A program made the position numbers and the translations under genes. From VXNE01 sp965206615 (lineage in GTDB: Bacteria > Pseudomonadota > Gammaproteobacteria > Pseudomonadales > Azotimanducaceae): 64,000 nt of DNA. Where the stretch lies: NCBI GenBank assembly GCA_965206615.1, contig CBDBKI010000005.1, forward strand, positions 1,116,001-1,180,000, read 5' to 3'. Position 1 is the first letter of the stretch; every line of letters begins with the position of its first letter. The notes below the pieces were generated by a model. It saw only the letters and a program-made list of their open reading frames with translations. It had not been told where the DNA came from and searched no databases. Below are positions 1-10,300 of this stretch, piece by piece.

Positions 1-1901
1 GCACCGGCGAGGTGTGCGTTGAAATTGTTCTGCTCGGCTTCGTCGTCGGTAAAACGCACGCCAAAGCGCAATACGAAGGAGTCGGACAGGTCGTAGCTGC
101 CATCGAAGTACGCTGCAATACTGGTCTTTTCCTGGTCAAAGGAATTGGTCGCGGTACAACCCAGGGTCGCAAAGCCCGCAAGGCTGAACCCAAAGCTGTT
201 GAACAGGGTTTCCGTCGCGGCACCAGCGGCACTCGGCGGAAAACCAAAAGCCACGGCGACCGGGTCAAGGCAATCGTCGGGGTCAACGACACCATCGAGG
301 TTGAAATCCACATCCAGAAAAAAGAAGGCTTCGTTGGAGTTCACGAGCTCTTCCTTCGAATAGTACAACCCGGCAGAAAAATCAAAGGGACCATCCAAAT
401 TCGATGCAAGCCGCAAGTCCTGAGTAAACTGTTCTACCTCGACGAAATAGGCACTCCCGGAGGCTTGGTTCAACGCGCCCTCACCATCTTCCGGATTAAG
501 CGCTGCTCCTTCGTCATAGGAGGTAATTGACGTCACTGTATAGTTTTCGTTCAAAGCCCAGTTTGCCGTGAGCGAAACGGAATCCGACTCCACCAGGCGC
601 CTTAAATCCTGATCCGAACCATTTTCAAAGAAACCGAGACCCGCCTGGGTCGGGTCGGAAAGCGGCGTTCCGCCAAAGGCATTGTAGAGCCCATAAATGC
701 CAAACCAGGCAGGCGGCGCCTCTATGGCCATTTTGACACCAAAATTGGTGGGATCGGATTGGGCGGTCGCGGCGCGCAGTAGTACTTCAAGATTGTCCTG
801 GGGCTGCCAAAGCACACCTAGGCGTACGCCATACTCATCGAGGGAATTGGCGTTGTCCACGCCTGGAGTAACAACCTTCAACCAGCCATCTCGCTCGGCG
901 TAAGTAGCCGCCAGGCGTACAGCAAGCGTATCACTGAGTGGCACGTTGAACGCGCCGTCGACTTCATACAGGCTATAATTACCTGCGCCCACTGTCAGAT
1001 AGTGCTCGTTCTCCATGACGGGCTTTTTGGTAATGAAATTGATCGCGCCACCCGTTGTGTTCTTCCCGTACAGAGTGCCTTGCGGACCGCGCAACACTTC
1101 GACTCGCTCCAGGTCATAAAAGGGTACCGCAAGCAGGGATGGGTTACCCTTGTAGACCTGATCCATGTACGGTGCCACCGGGCCAGCCTGATTGAAGCTC
1201 CAGTCGTTCATGGATACGCCTCGCAACCCAAATACCGGCGTTCCGGCTCCCTGAACGGGTTGAGCAGACATATTTGGCGTCTGTGCCGCTATATCGCCCG
1301 GGTCGCGAAAGCGATAGGTGTCGATGTCGTCGCTGGTCAAAGCGGTGATGGATATCGGAACCTCCTGCAGGCTTTCCGACCGCCTTTGGGCGGTCACCAC
1401 AACTTCTTCAATAACATCGTTATCAGGTACCGCTTCGGTGCCTGATTGTTGCGCCATGGCGCTCGAAGCAGCCAGCACGCCGGCCAGGACGGCGGTGATT
1501 CGCCCCAAGACAGATTTTGGTCTTTCCACAACGATCTCCCCAATTGAGCCCGCATCTTGGGCAACTGTAAGTCGCCCCTGAGTGCCCATCGATATCGAGA
1601 GTCCGGTACCGGCCAGGAGGTGTTCAAGCGCTTCTACGACCTCGTACCGCCCGCTTAACCGATTGGCGATCTTCGTACGCGTCTCGTTGAAGGAGAACAG
1701 CAATGTCCGGTCTGCCTGCTCCGCAAATGCGATGAGCGCAAGGTCGGCACGTTGCTGGGTGATGTCGAAAGCACGTGTATCGGCTGCCTGAGTTTGCGCA
1801 CACGCGCAAAGCACAATCGTCAGACATGCTTGCCTCGACCAAATGCCTGTCGCCCTGAGAGGGCGACGGGTATCCGCAGCGAATGGCGAACCTGCTGTCA
1901 A
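1..1901 (-). CDS. TonB-dependent receptor with N-terminal STN domain (3' end outside window)
   Basis: Outer-membrane receptor for TonB-driven uptake; the substrate is unknown. The frame is open from about 1901 down to base 1, so the barrel C-terminus is missing. From the N-terminus I read a hydrophobic stretch, an STN (secretin/TonB short) domain containing ALIAFAEQADRTLLFSF (about 1690-1740) and HLLAGTGLSI, then a second secretion-like segment (RITAVLAGVLAASSAMAQ), a TonB box region (EEVVVTAQRR) and a plug with GTLYGKNTTGGAINF (about 1030-1080). The TTG at 1901 is chosen because no ATG lies in frame upstream of the STN domain. A GTG at 1529 preceded by GGGGAG is an alternative start that would drop the STN domain. 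The FecR-type gene just upstream (1967-3067) fits a cell-surface signalling receptor. The start is uncertain; the family is clear. Confidence 0.85.
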   Translation of the reverse strand, partial: MTAGSPFAADTRRPLRATGIWSRQACLTIVLCACAQTQAADTRAFDITQQRADLALIAFAEQADRTLLFSFNETRTKIANRLSGRYEVVEALEHLLAGTGLSISMGTQGRLTVAQDAGSIGEIVVERPKSVLGRITAVLAGVLAASSAMAQQSGTEAVPDNDVIEEVVVTAQRRSESLQEVPISITALTSDDIDTYRFRDPGDIAAQTPNMSAQPVQGAGTPVFGLRGVSMNDWSFNQAGPVAPYMDQVYKGNPSLLAVPFYDLERVEVLRGPQGTLYGKNTTGGAINFITKKPVMENEHYLTVGAGNYSLYEVDGAFNVPLSDTLAVRLAATYAERDGWLKVVTPGVDNANSLDEYGVRLGVLWQPQDNLEVLLRAATAQSDPTNFGVKMAIEAPPAWFGIYGLYNAFGGTPLSDPTQAGLGFFENGSDQDLRRLVESDSVSLTANWALNENYTVTSITSYDEGAALNPEDGEGALNQASGSAYFVEVEQFTQDLRLASNLDGPFDFSAGLYYSKEELVNSNEAFFFLDVDFNLDGVVDPDDCLDPVAVAFGFPPSAAGAATETLFNSFGFSLAGFATLGCTATNSFDQEKTSIAAYFDGSYDLSDSFVLRFGVRFTDDEAEQNNFNAHLAG

Positions 1902-1966
1902 GCTAGACGATTGGAGCCGATTTTTCCGCCAGTCGATGGCGCACGATGAGCCAGGCACTTGGCGGC

Positions 1967-3067
1967 CTAGTGCGAGACATCCGTGGTGGGGTTCTCCTGA
2001 GCGGAGAGGACGATGGTCGTCCTGTCAGCGCGTTCGGACACGACGTCGAAGTTCGCCTGCAACGTCGACAGAAACCCGGCGACATCGCCAGCCTTGAACA
2101 AGCCCGCCACGCGGATCGTCTGCAGATCGCGGTCCGGTATCGCAAAATCAACGGTGGTGTAGCGGCTCACTTCCTCTACGGCAGCCGCCAGGGACTCGCC
2201 TCGGAATATCAGGTTGCCGTTGCGCCAGGACAGCCGCACTGCGATCTCTTCGGGTTCAAGCGCTTCGACTCTCTCGCTGTCCGTGTTCAGCACCACGCGT
2301 TCACCCTGGGCGACGAGGAGCGATTGGCCATCGAATACGCTTCGAGACTCCAAATGACCAAGGTCGGCTGTGCCTGGCTCGTGCACGCCAACTCGAACCC
2401 GGCCGTCAGCGACGAGCACCTCGACTCGCCGGGAGCCGTCAATCTTCACGCTGAACGCGGTACCTACGGCTTGCACGATACGCCCGCCGGCAACGACACT
2501 GAGTGGCCTTGTTCGATCATGCGCGACATCGATATGCATCTCGCCGCGCTCCAGTTCGACGATACGTTGCCGCTCGGTAAAGCTGACGACCGCACGACTG
2601 TTCGTATTCAGAGTGATCCGGGATCCATCCGACAGCTCAATGGTCGATATGCCACCAATGGCGGTCTCATAGGCCGGGGCGTCGAAGGCCAGATTCGGTA
2701 CGGCTTCACCCTCGTCACCTTCGTCCATATTCATGATGGCGGCCGTGAACACGGATGCTGCGAGTACGAAAACGAAGGATGCCGCTATCGCCATGAATTG
2801 GCGTCTGTGGCGAATAGGAGCTGGGCGAGCTTCGGAGGCACGCGGAAACACTTCCGACAACCGCGCCAATGCGTCCATCTTGTCCCACATCCGCGCCATC
2901 TCGAGCAGCTCTGCTTCGTTTTGGGGATCCGCTCGCATCCAGGCACGCAACGCATCGGCTTCAGCGTCACGAAGGCCGTTGTCCATCTTCGCGATCCAGG
3001 CGCTGGCCTCCATCCGGCGCTGGTGCAGTGCTTTGCGCTCTTGGTCGATATCGTAGATGTTGCTCAC
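1967..3067 (-). CDS. FecR-family anti-sigma regulator
   Basis: Inner-membrane regulator that in known FecR/PupR systems receives a signal from the STN domain of a TonB receptor and controls an ECF sigma factor. The 366-residue protein has an N-terminal cytoplasmic DUF4880-like segment (WIAKMDNGLRDAEADAL, AWMRADPQNEAEL), one transmembrane helix near residues 90-112 (FMAIAASFVFVLAASVFTAA) and a periplasmic FecR domain (SDGSRITLNTNSR, ELERGEMHIDVAHD, VQAVGTAFSVK). The C-terminal third (SWRNGNLIFRGESLAAAVEEVSRY) has the usual FecR C-terminal pattern. The start is GTG at 3067. It lies upstream of the STN receptor on the same strand. No sigma-factor gene is next to it, which is atypical: the expected upstream position holds an unrelated secreted protein. 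Family assignment is firm; the sigma partner is unknown. Confidence 0.92.
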   Translation of the reverse strand: MSNIYDIDQERKALHQRRMEASAWIAKMDNGLRDAEADALRAWMRADPQNEAELLEMARMWDKMDALARLSEVFPRASEARPAPIRHRRQFMAIAASFVFVLAASVFTAAIMNMDEGDEGEAVPNLAFDAPAYETAIGGISTIELSDGSRITLNTNSRAVVSFTERQRIVELERGEMHIDVAHDRTRPLSVVAGGRIVQAVGTAFSVKIDGSRRVEVLVADGRVRVGVHEPGTADLGHLESRSVFDGQSLLVAQGERVVLNTDSERVEALEPEEIAVRLSWRNGNLIFRGESLAAAVEEVSRYTTVDFAIPDRDLQTIRVAGLFKAGDVAGFLSTLQANFDVVSERADRTTIVLSAQENPTTDVSH

Positions 3068-3170
3068 CCGGGAGCCTCCGTTCGGTCCGACTTCCGGTTC
3101 TGGGCGACGCCGACTGACCTGGTCCTGGCGGGCCTCGCGCCGCGGTCAGGCGCCGTCGGTCGCGGAATGG

Positions 3171-4250
3171 CTATTGCCCTGCACGCTCGGGTCCGGCAGA
3201 CGCGTGTTGCTCGAACCAATCGCGTTCGAGCAGCCGGGCACCGCGCAGGATGTTCCCCATCGCGTAGTTGCCCTCGTGGCAGGCATATTCGTAGCTCTTC
3301 TGGTCCGATTTTGGCCACGGCAGCTCGCCGCTGTACGGCGCCGCGTAATCCGGGTCGTGCACCGTGAACTTGTACAGCAGTGTGTCTGCGTCGATCGGCG
3401 AGAAGCGTTCGACGATACGCAACCCTTCCCAGGGAACTCCGGGTTTCTCGAGGAAGTTCGTGGTCTCGACGACCAACGCATCGCCCTCCCACCAGCCGAT
3501 CGAATCCCCCGCGAGCGAGCGGATCTCCGGGGGGACGTGCTCGGCGTCGAGCCGGACGATACGCGCCCAATGCATCCACTCGATGTTGATCAACAGGTGA
3601 CTGTCGGTCTGCACGACGGTCTTCATGTTGTTGTACATGGTGGGTAGCACCGGGATGGTCGCCCCGGCATAGAGGATGCAACGGTCGAGTAGCGGCAACG
3701 CCTCCGGATCGTCGTATGGATGGCTGCCCTCGTCCAACCACCACGCCGTGCCATCGTTCTTCAACAGGTCGTCTGGTGGTTCGATCTGATTCTGGTCCTG
3801 TGGTTGCGCGCCCCGCGGGCTGGGCCCCGCGTCGCGGCGTGCTTGCCCGGCTTCCGTCAGCGGAGGCATCCGCCCGTCCGGCGGATCGACGAGAATCGAT
3901 GACCGGTAGCGTCCGTCGAGCTTGAAAAGACTGTCGCCCATGTCGAGCCAGGCGTAGTTGTAGAAGCCGACATCAGCACCTTTCTCCGGCGCAGCTCGAT
4001 CCGGGTTGCTTGGCGCATCGCCCGCTGCCATTTCATCCGCTGCCGCCTTCTCCCGGTCGCGGACGAGATCGTCGCTGAGGTACAAGTTGTCGCCTTGCGC
4101 CGTGGAGCGCTGGAACGGCGTGAGGCTTGCGATGTCGTAAGTTCCTGAAAAATCGGGCTTGCCATCCGGCATTCTCGGGATGTCGTCACCGGCCGACACG
4201 GACAACGCGACACCGAGAAGCGCGCAGATTGCGACGTTTTCGATCTTCAT
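3171..4250 (-). CDS. secreted protein of a conserved family of unknown function
   Basis: About 359 residues with a signal peptide (MKIENVAICALLGVALSVSAG). I chose the ATG at 4250; 15 further in-frame codons upstream look non-coding. The mature part carries landmarks I recall from a family abundant in soil and environmental bacteria: MPDGKPDFSGTYD at the N-terminus, VDPPDGRMPPLT, LDRCILYAGATIPVLP, DSIGWWEGDALVVETTNF, and YEYACHEGNYAMGNILRGAR near the end. No enzyme activity is established for this family and I see no catalytic triad I would trust. It lies upstream of the FecR/TonB-receptor pair on the same strand with a 103-base gap, so co-transcription is possible but not shown. Confidence 0.7.
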   Translation of the reverse strand: MKIENVAICALLGVALSVSAGDDIPRMPDGKPDFSGTYDIASLTPFQRSTAQGDNLYLSDDLVRDREKAAADEMAAGDAPSNPDRAAPEKGADVGFYNYAWLDMGDSLFKLDGRYRSSILVDPPDGRMPPLTEAGQARRDAGPSPRGAQPQDQNQIEPPDDLLKNDGTAWWLDEGSHPYDDPEALPLLDRCILYAGATIPVLPTMYNNMKTVVQTDSHLLINIEWMHWARIVRLDAEHVPPEIRSLAGDSIGWWEGDALVVETTNFLEKPGVPWEGLRIVERFSPIDADTLLYKFTVHDPDYAAPYSGELPWPKSDQKSYEYACHEGNYAMGNILRGARLLERDWFEQHASAGPERAGQ

Positions 4251-4522
4251 GGTTGCTCTACCTCCCGGGGCGAACACACTGACCTGACCAAGCACACACT
4301 ATGCCAGAAGGGACCACGTAGTCCGAGCTTGGCACGACGTCTTCCTCGCAACGTGGCTGCTGCGGGGGGAATAGACGAATGGGTGCGATTCTTCCGCCAG
4401 TTGGGGACGAATATCAGGCCGGCGTGGCCGTTTCGCCGAGATAAGCTCGGCGGACGCCGCTTGCCGCGCCGTTCCCTATTGTCTAGTATCGACGATATCA
4501 AACGATAGCACGACGACGTCCC

Positions 4523-5095
4523 ATGAGTCAGCCAGAACCTCTTGCCGACCAAAGGTACTTCCACCTCCACGGGCTGAAGGCGGTGGCGCCAGAACAGTTG
4601 AACGACGCGCTCAAGGCGGCGATCAACGAACTCGAAGTCGCGTTGTACGGACCGAGCCGCAGCGAGCTGACCGACGCCGAGATCGCCATGTTGGAGCGCG
4701 CCGGCGTCGATCTCGATGAACGGCCGGACGCCGCGGATCCGATGCTCGACTACGCCACGGAATTCGCCGCGATTCGGACAACGAGCCTGACGCCGGCGGC
4801 ACTGGCCCGCAACCTCGGCGTCACGCCGGTCCGGGTGCGGCAGATGATCAGGGAGCGAAGCCTCTACGCGATGCGGATCGAAGGGCGCTTGTACGTCCCG
4901 GTCTACCAGGTCGCCGAACAGCGACTGGTGCCGAACATCGGTCGTGTGAATCAGGCGATTGCGGACCTCGACCCGGTGTCGGTGCAGCGCTGGATCACCA
5001 CGGCCGATCCGGACCTGGAAGGCCTGACACCACTCGGCTGGCTGAACTCCGGGCGCGACGTCAAGGCCGTGCTGAAGGTCGTGCCGGAGGGCTGA
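4523..5095 (+). CDS. putative antitoxin of a RES-type toxin-antitoxin pair
   Basis: A 190-residue, probably cytoplasmic protein. The central region (about residues 90-130; SLTPAALARNLGVTPVRVRQM followed by RSLYAMRIEGRLYVPVYQ) reads as a helix-turn-helix with a wing, suggesting DNA binding. The C-terminal part (ITTADPDLEGLTPLGWLNSG) matches the Xre/MbcA/ParS (DUF2384-like) pattern in which a conserved 'TP..WL..G' segment caps the toxin. It ends 24 bases before the RES-domain toxin gene on the same strand, the usual antitoxin-first order. It is longer than many Xre/DUF2384 antitoxins. Function is inferred from domain resemblance and context. Confidence 0.65.
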   Translation: MSQPEPLADQRYFHLHGLKAVAPEQLNDALKAAINELEVALYGPSRSELTDAEIAMLERAGVDLDERPDAADPMLDYATEFAAIRTTSLTPAALARNLGVTPVRVRQMIRERSLYAMRIEGRLYVPVYQVAEQRLVPNIGRVNQAIADLDPVSVQRWITTADPDLEGLTPLGWLNSGRDVKAVLKVVPEG

Positions 5096-5119
5096 CGCGA
5101 CACGCGTGACACGACACTC

Positions 5120-5743
5120 GTGCCAAAGGTCCCGCAGCACCCGAACCTCGGCAGACTCGAGTCCGTCAAGCCCGAGTGGCATCGGGTCGAGCCCGGTAAC
5201 GAACTGTGGCGCGTGTACTTCCGCAGCGGCGAGCACCCGTCCCGCTGGAATCAGTTCCAGGCGTACGGCCCGACCGACGCACGGTTCGATCACCACCTGG
5301 AGGACCAGGCGGACACCGGGCGTGCAGTCATGTACCTGGCATCGAGCCCGGTCACCTGCCTGGCAGAGGTCTTCCAGAAGACCCGAACCATCCACCGCAC
5401 ACATCGCATGCCCGCATTGGCCGGGTTTGCGACGACGTCGGCGCTCAAGCTCGTGGACCTCACCGGCGCCTTCACCACACGCATCGGTGCGTCGATGGGC
5501 CTGATGACCGGCGCACGGTCGGTGGGCCGCAACTGGGCCAGGGGGCTCTATGCCGCGTACCCCGAGGCGCAGGGGCTCGCCTACCCGTCCTTCATGCACG
5601 CGAATGCCGTGGCGGTGGTGCTGAACGACCGGGTGGCACCCGCGTTGCCGCCGTCCCCCAGCCTCCACAAGGCGCTGGACGACCCCGGCATGATCACCGT
5701 GTTGAAGAACGCCGCACGGGAGATTGGGTATGTGATTCGGTAG
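5120..5743 (+). CDS. RES-domain toxin
   Basis: A 207-residue RES-family protein starting at a GTG codon. Characterised members (such as MbcT) act as NAD+ glycohydrolase or phosphorylase toxins restrained by a cognate antitoxin. Visible RES landmarks are LWRVYF near residue 30, the RW(N/F)-type segment SRWNQFQAYG, YLASSPVTCLAEVFQ (tyrosine plus glutamate region of the active site), and the C-terminal SFMHANAVAVVLNDR. The preceding antitoxin-like gene supports a two-gene module. It converges with the sulfatase gene downstream. Toxicity and NAD+ degradation are family inference. Confidence 0.85.
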   Translation: MPKVPQHPNLGRLESVKPEWHRVEPGNELWRVYFRSGEHPSRWNQFQAYGPTDARFDHHLEDQADTGRAVMYLASSPVTCLAEVFQKTRTIHRTHRMPALAGFATTSALKLVDLTGAFTTRIGASMGLMTGARSVGRNWARGLYAAYPEAQGLAYPSFMHANAVAVVLNDRVAPALPPSPSLHKALDDPGMITVLKNAAREIGYVIR

Positions 5744-5784
5744 GTGTAGTCACGCGGGACTCGGTCTGTGCGCGTCGGATTCTG

Positions 5785-7200
5785 TCAGCTTGTCAGGTGC
5801 TCGGCCAGCACCGTGTTCCTGAGTTCTTCGATCAGGCCGGCATGTGCCGGTTCGTTGACGAGATTATGCAACTCGCCGGGATCGTCGGTCAGATCGAACA
5901 GTTCACAGGGCGTGTCGGATTCGACGTCGACCGTCAGCCGATAACGTTCGCCGCGCAAGGCCGCGAACGAGCGAATCCGCGAAAACGCATGCTCGCGCCC
6001 GGATCGGACTGAGCCGGATACGCGCGGCAACAGCGATTGCCCCCGGCACGTCGGTAGCGAGGCGCCACCGATGTCCGCCAGGGTCGCGGTGACATCCGTC
6101 AGCTCCGTGAGCCCGACATCCGTGCGGCCCCGGATACCACCGGGTGGCCGGATGATCAACGGCACCTGCACCGAGCCCCGGTAGAAGTTCAACTTGGCCC
6201 ACAGGTGGTGTTCACCGAGCATCTCGCCGTGGTCGCAGCAGTATATGATCCAGGTGTTTTCAATCTCGCCGCTGTCTTCAAGAACCCGAATAACGTCACC
6301 GATCCGTTGATCGATGAGCGAGACCATTCCGAGGTAATGGCGAATGCCCTCCCTGACAAACGCTTCGTCCATCACCTGGACTTGCGAATGACCATTAAGG
6401 GAATCGAGGTACTCGCCCCAGACCGGGTTCGGGGTCTCGATCACGGTCTGGTCCGGCAGCTCGATGTCGGCGTCCCGGTAGTGTTCTGCCCAGACAGGGT
6501 CGTCGATCAGGGGTACATGGGGCTGCACGAAGCCCAGCTTGAGTAGAAACGGCTTGTCGCTGGTCCGGGCCGCAAGCCAGTCGATGGCTCGATCCGCCAG
6601 GAAAGAGGAGAGGTCCAGTTCCTGTGGCAATACGGACGTGCGTGCACGCCAGTGATCCGGCGTCAGGCGATATACGCCCTTGATCATGTCGCGGTATTGA
6701 TCCAGCACCCCGTGGTTCGCCAGGTGATCGGTGTAAGGGGATCTGACTTGCGTGTTGACATGGGCGTAACGGTCATACTCTTCTAGCACATGGTCCCAGC
6801 CGAAATCTGCCACGAATGACTCGAACCCACGCATGTCGAAGGGACCATCGCTGTCCTCGACCTGTTGAGGAGTCGGCCTACCATGGTAGTGGGTCTTGCC
6901 GATCGTGGCCGTCTGGTAGCCTCTCGCCTGTAGTGCCTTCATCACCGTTGGCCACGCTGGGTCCAGTGGCCCGGAATTGCTGAACACGTTGAGTTGATGC
7001 GTGTATTGCCCCGTGGTGACCGACGCCCTCGATGGCTGGCATATCGGGCTCTGACACCAGGTTTCGGCAAACCGTACGCCCTCGGCGGCAAGTCGGTCGA
7101 GATGGGGCGTCTGGACCACCGGGTGGCCGGCGCAGCCGAGCACGTCATGGCGGTGCTGATCACTGAAGATGAACATGATGTTGGGGTCGCTGTTGCTCAT
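5785..7200 (-). CDS. type I sulfatase (arylsulfatase/choline-sulfatase-like)
   Basis: A 471-residue alkaline-phosphatase-superfamily sulfatase hydrolysing an unknown sulfate ester. The N-terminal metal site reads MFIFSDQHRHD, and the formylglycine motif CQPSR starts at Cys54, in the canonical C-x-P-x-R form that needs a formylglycine-generating enzyme. Further landmarks are TIGKTHYHG, KLGFVQPHVPL and CCDHGEMLGEH (second metal/histidine region). I start at the ATG at 7200 because GGGAGCGG precedes it; a longer frame adds 16 unconvincing residues. No signal peptide is evident, so it is probably cytoplasmic or exported by another route. It converges with the RES toxin and is divergent from the alpha-2-macroglobulin gene. 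Confidence 0.9.
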   Translation of the reverse strand: MSNSDPNIMFIFSDQHRHDVLGCAGHPVVQTPHLDRLAAEGVRFAETWCQSPICQPSRASVTTGQYTHQLNVFSNSGPLDPAWPTVMKALQARGYQTATIGKTHYHGRPTPQQVEDSDGPFDMRGFESFVADFGWDHVLEEYDRYAHVNTQVRSPYTDHLANHGVLDQYRDMIKGVYRLTPDHWRARTSVLPQELDLSSFLADRAIDWLAARTSDKPFLLKLGFVQPHVPLIDDPVWAEHYRDADIELPDQTVIETPNPVWGEYLDSLNGHSQVQVMDEAFVREGIRHYLGMVSLIDQRIGDVIRVLEDSGEIENTWIIYCCDHGEMLGEHHLWAKLNFYRGSVQVPLIIRPPGGIRGRTDVGLTELTDVTATLADIGGASLPTCRGQSLLPRVSGSVRSGREHAFSRIRSFAALRGERYRLTVDVESDTPCELFDLTDDPGELHNLVNEPAHAGLIEELRNTVLAEHLTS

Positions 7201-7393
7201 GGGTCCGCTCCCTTTACGAGACATCAGAACGCATCGCCTAGGATACAAGATATGGAAGTGGGGTTCGGTGCCGATGTTGCGCGTCCGTCAGCCACCCGGA
7301 TCTCGGCAGGCGCCGCCGGAACTTCCATTGTTCTTCCCTTCTCCCTTCCATAAGCACTGCTAGTGTGGGCCGTGCATCGCAAGGAAGGCGTCC

Positions 7394-10300
7394 ATGAAGC
7401 TCTCGATGTTGGTCGCGGCAGCGTTGGGCGAGTTCTCCTGGCGGCCCCCGGCGTGGCTGCGCCGCGCGGGTTCGCGGCGGGTGGGGTACGGCGCCGCGGC
7501 GCTGGTCGGGGCGGCCGCGCTGGCCGGGGGCGGCTATCTCTACTACGCGAGCTTGCCGAAGCCCCTGCAGGTCCAGGTGGCGGTCGAGGCCCCGGGGATC
7601 TCGCGCATCGACCGGGACGAACTGGTCGTCCCGCCCCTCCGGCTCGACTTTGCCTACCCGGACCACCAGGACGAGACTCCGCCGCCGCTGTCGGCGGCGC
7701 GCCTGGATCTCGTCGGCAACGTCGTCGAGGAGGGTGTCGAACTCGAGCCGCCGATGGCCGGCGAGTGGAGCTTCGTGACGGAGAACCGACTCGTGTTCAC
7801 GCCGGCGCAGGATTGGCCGGCGGACCGCAAGTACCGGGTACGGCTGTCCCCCGACCTGTTCGCGCCGCACGTCGAACTGGCCAGCCGCGTCGTCGAGTTC
7901 GCGACGCCGCCTTTCGTTGCGGAGATGCTCGAAGCGAGCTTCTACCAGCACCCGGAGATCGTCGCGGAACGACGCGTGACGGCGAGTTTCGGTTTCTCGC
8001 ATGCGGTTGCGCGAGACGACTTCGAGCGACGCCTGACCGTCGCCATGCGCGAAGGACTCGAAGAGACGGCCGCGGCCGAGGCGCGCGAACTCGGTTTGCG
8101 CGTCGAATACGGGCCCCACGACCGCACCGCCCACGTCCATTCGGACATCGTCGCCATCCCGGAGCGCGAGAACTTCGCGACCGTCACGGTGGATGAGGAT
8201 CTCGAGCCCGCAAACGGTGATGGGGTGTTCGAAGAGCCGCTGTTCGCACAGGTGCGCGTGCCTGATCGCGAGAGCTACTTCCGCGTCGAGCGCATCGCGG
8301 CGTCGATCGTCAGGGACGCCAGCGGCGACCCCCTGCAGACTGCGGTGCTGTCCTTCACGGACCAGGTGAATACCGAGGAGTTCGGCGGCGGGCTGCGGGC
8401 ATGGCTGCTGCCACGGGACCGTCGCGCCGGCGACTCGACCTGGCGGAACTACCGCTGGCGTTCGCCGGGCGAGGCGACGGCGGAGGTGCTCGCGCAGTCC
8501 GAGCCGCTGGCGCTGACGGTGAATCCCACCGAGCGCGATGCCGCCATGCTGCAGAGCATCACCTTCGATGCGCCGCCCGGTCGCTTCGTCTACCTGCGCG
8601 TCGCACCCGGCCTGACGTCGGCGGGGGACTTCGTGCTCGCAGCGGGCCACGACGCGGTGGTGCGCGCCCCGAATTACCCCAGGGAGGCTGCCATCGCCCG
8701 GGACGGCGCCCTGCTGCCGCTCACCGGCAATCGGCTGCTCACGTTCTCCGGGCGCGGCGTGTCGGCCGTGCGGGTGGACATCCAGCAGCTCCTGCCCGAC
8801 ACCCTCAACCACCTGGCGAGCCAGACGGGCGGCGACATCCGGGATCCCTGGTTCCGGAACCGGTACGCGTTTGACGCGGACAACCTGTCCGCGCTGACCA
8901 CGCGCATCGTCGAGCTGAACCCCGCCCATCCGCGCGAGCAGGTCTTTGCGACCCTGGACCTGGATCCGTTCCTCGGCGCGGGCGGCGTGTTCTTTGTCGA
9001 GGTCCAGGGTTGGGATCCGGCAACGGAGCGCGCGATCGGCGGTTCGGACCGGCGCATGGCGCTCGTTACGGATCTCGGCCTCCTGGTCAAGACCAATGCC
9101 GACGGGAGCCAGCACGTCTTCGTGCACTCGATAGCGACCGGTGACCCCGTGTCGGGCGCGGCGGTGCAACTCCTCGGCAAGAACGGACTTCCGGTCCTGA
9201 CGGCCACGACCGATGCCCAGGGGCATACCCGGCTTGCTTCGGCAAGCGACCTTGAGCGGGACCGGGCACCGACGGTCTTCGTGGTGCGCCATGGGGCCGA
9301 TGTCACGTTCATGCCCTATCGGCGCGACGACCGCCGCTTGACCTGGTCGGGGTTCGACATCGGCGGCGAACACACGACGGAAGACGACGCCGAGCGTCTG
9401 CGGGCTGCGCTCTACACGGATCGCGGGTTGTATCGGCCGGGCGAGACCGTGCGCCTGTTCGGCATCGTGCGCGAGGGCGATTTCGGGTCCGTGCCGGGCG
9501 CGCCGATCGAGATGCGGATTGCCGACGCGCGCGGCAACAGGGCGCTCGAGACCCGGGTCGTCCTGCCGGACGACGGGCTGCTCACCTGGGACTTCGAGAC
9601 CCGTCCGGAGTCGCCGACCGGCGTCTACCGGGCGAGTGTCTACCTCGTGCACGAAGACGGACGTCGGCGTGGCCTGGGAGACACGTCGTTCCGCGTCGAG
9701 GAGTACCAGCCGGATCGGCTGCGCATCCGCGCGGCGATCGTCGAACAGGTCGCGGACACGACGGACCGGGTCCCGTCGACGCGTGAAGTGCCCCGTCGCG
9801 CGTGGCTCCAGCCGGGGGCGCACCAGGCGCGGGTCACCCTGCACAACCTGTTCGGCACGCCGGCGCAGGGTCGCCGGGTACGGGCCACCGTGCGGCTGAC
9901 GCCCGTTTCGCCGAACTTCGCGGAGCACCCCGGGTTCGTGTTCACGGATCCGTTCCGCGATCCGGGCACGACACCGAAGGCGGTCACCCTCGAGCTCGAG
10001 GAGACGACGACCGGCGCCGACGGCGTCGCCATGCTGCCGTTCGACATCGGCCAGTACGACAACGGCATCTACGCGCTGCTGCTGAACGCGGAGGGGTTCG
10101 AGGCCAGCGGTGGGCGCGGCGTCAAGGCGCTGGCCGGAACCTTCGTCTCGTCGGCGCCGGCGCTGGTCGGCTACCGGACGGGCGGGGCACTGGATTTCGT
10201 CACCCTGGACAGCGCGCGCACGGTGCGGTTCCTGGCCATCGACCGTGACCTGGGCCCCGTGGCGCTGGAAGGTCTGCAGTCGGTGCTCGTCGAACGCCGC

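Noticed and set aside
3068..3170. The 3' end of an ECF sigma gene overlapping the fecR start
   Set aside because: The frame ending there reads as Arg-rich shadow sequence without a sigma region 4 pattern.
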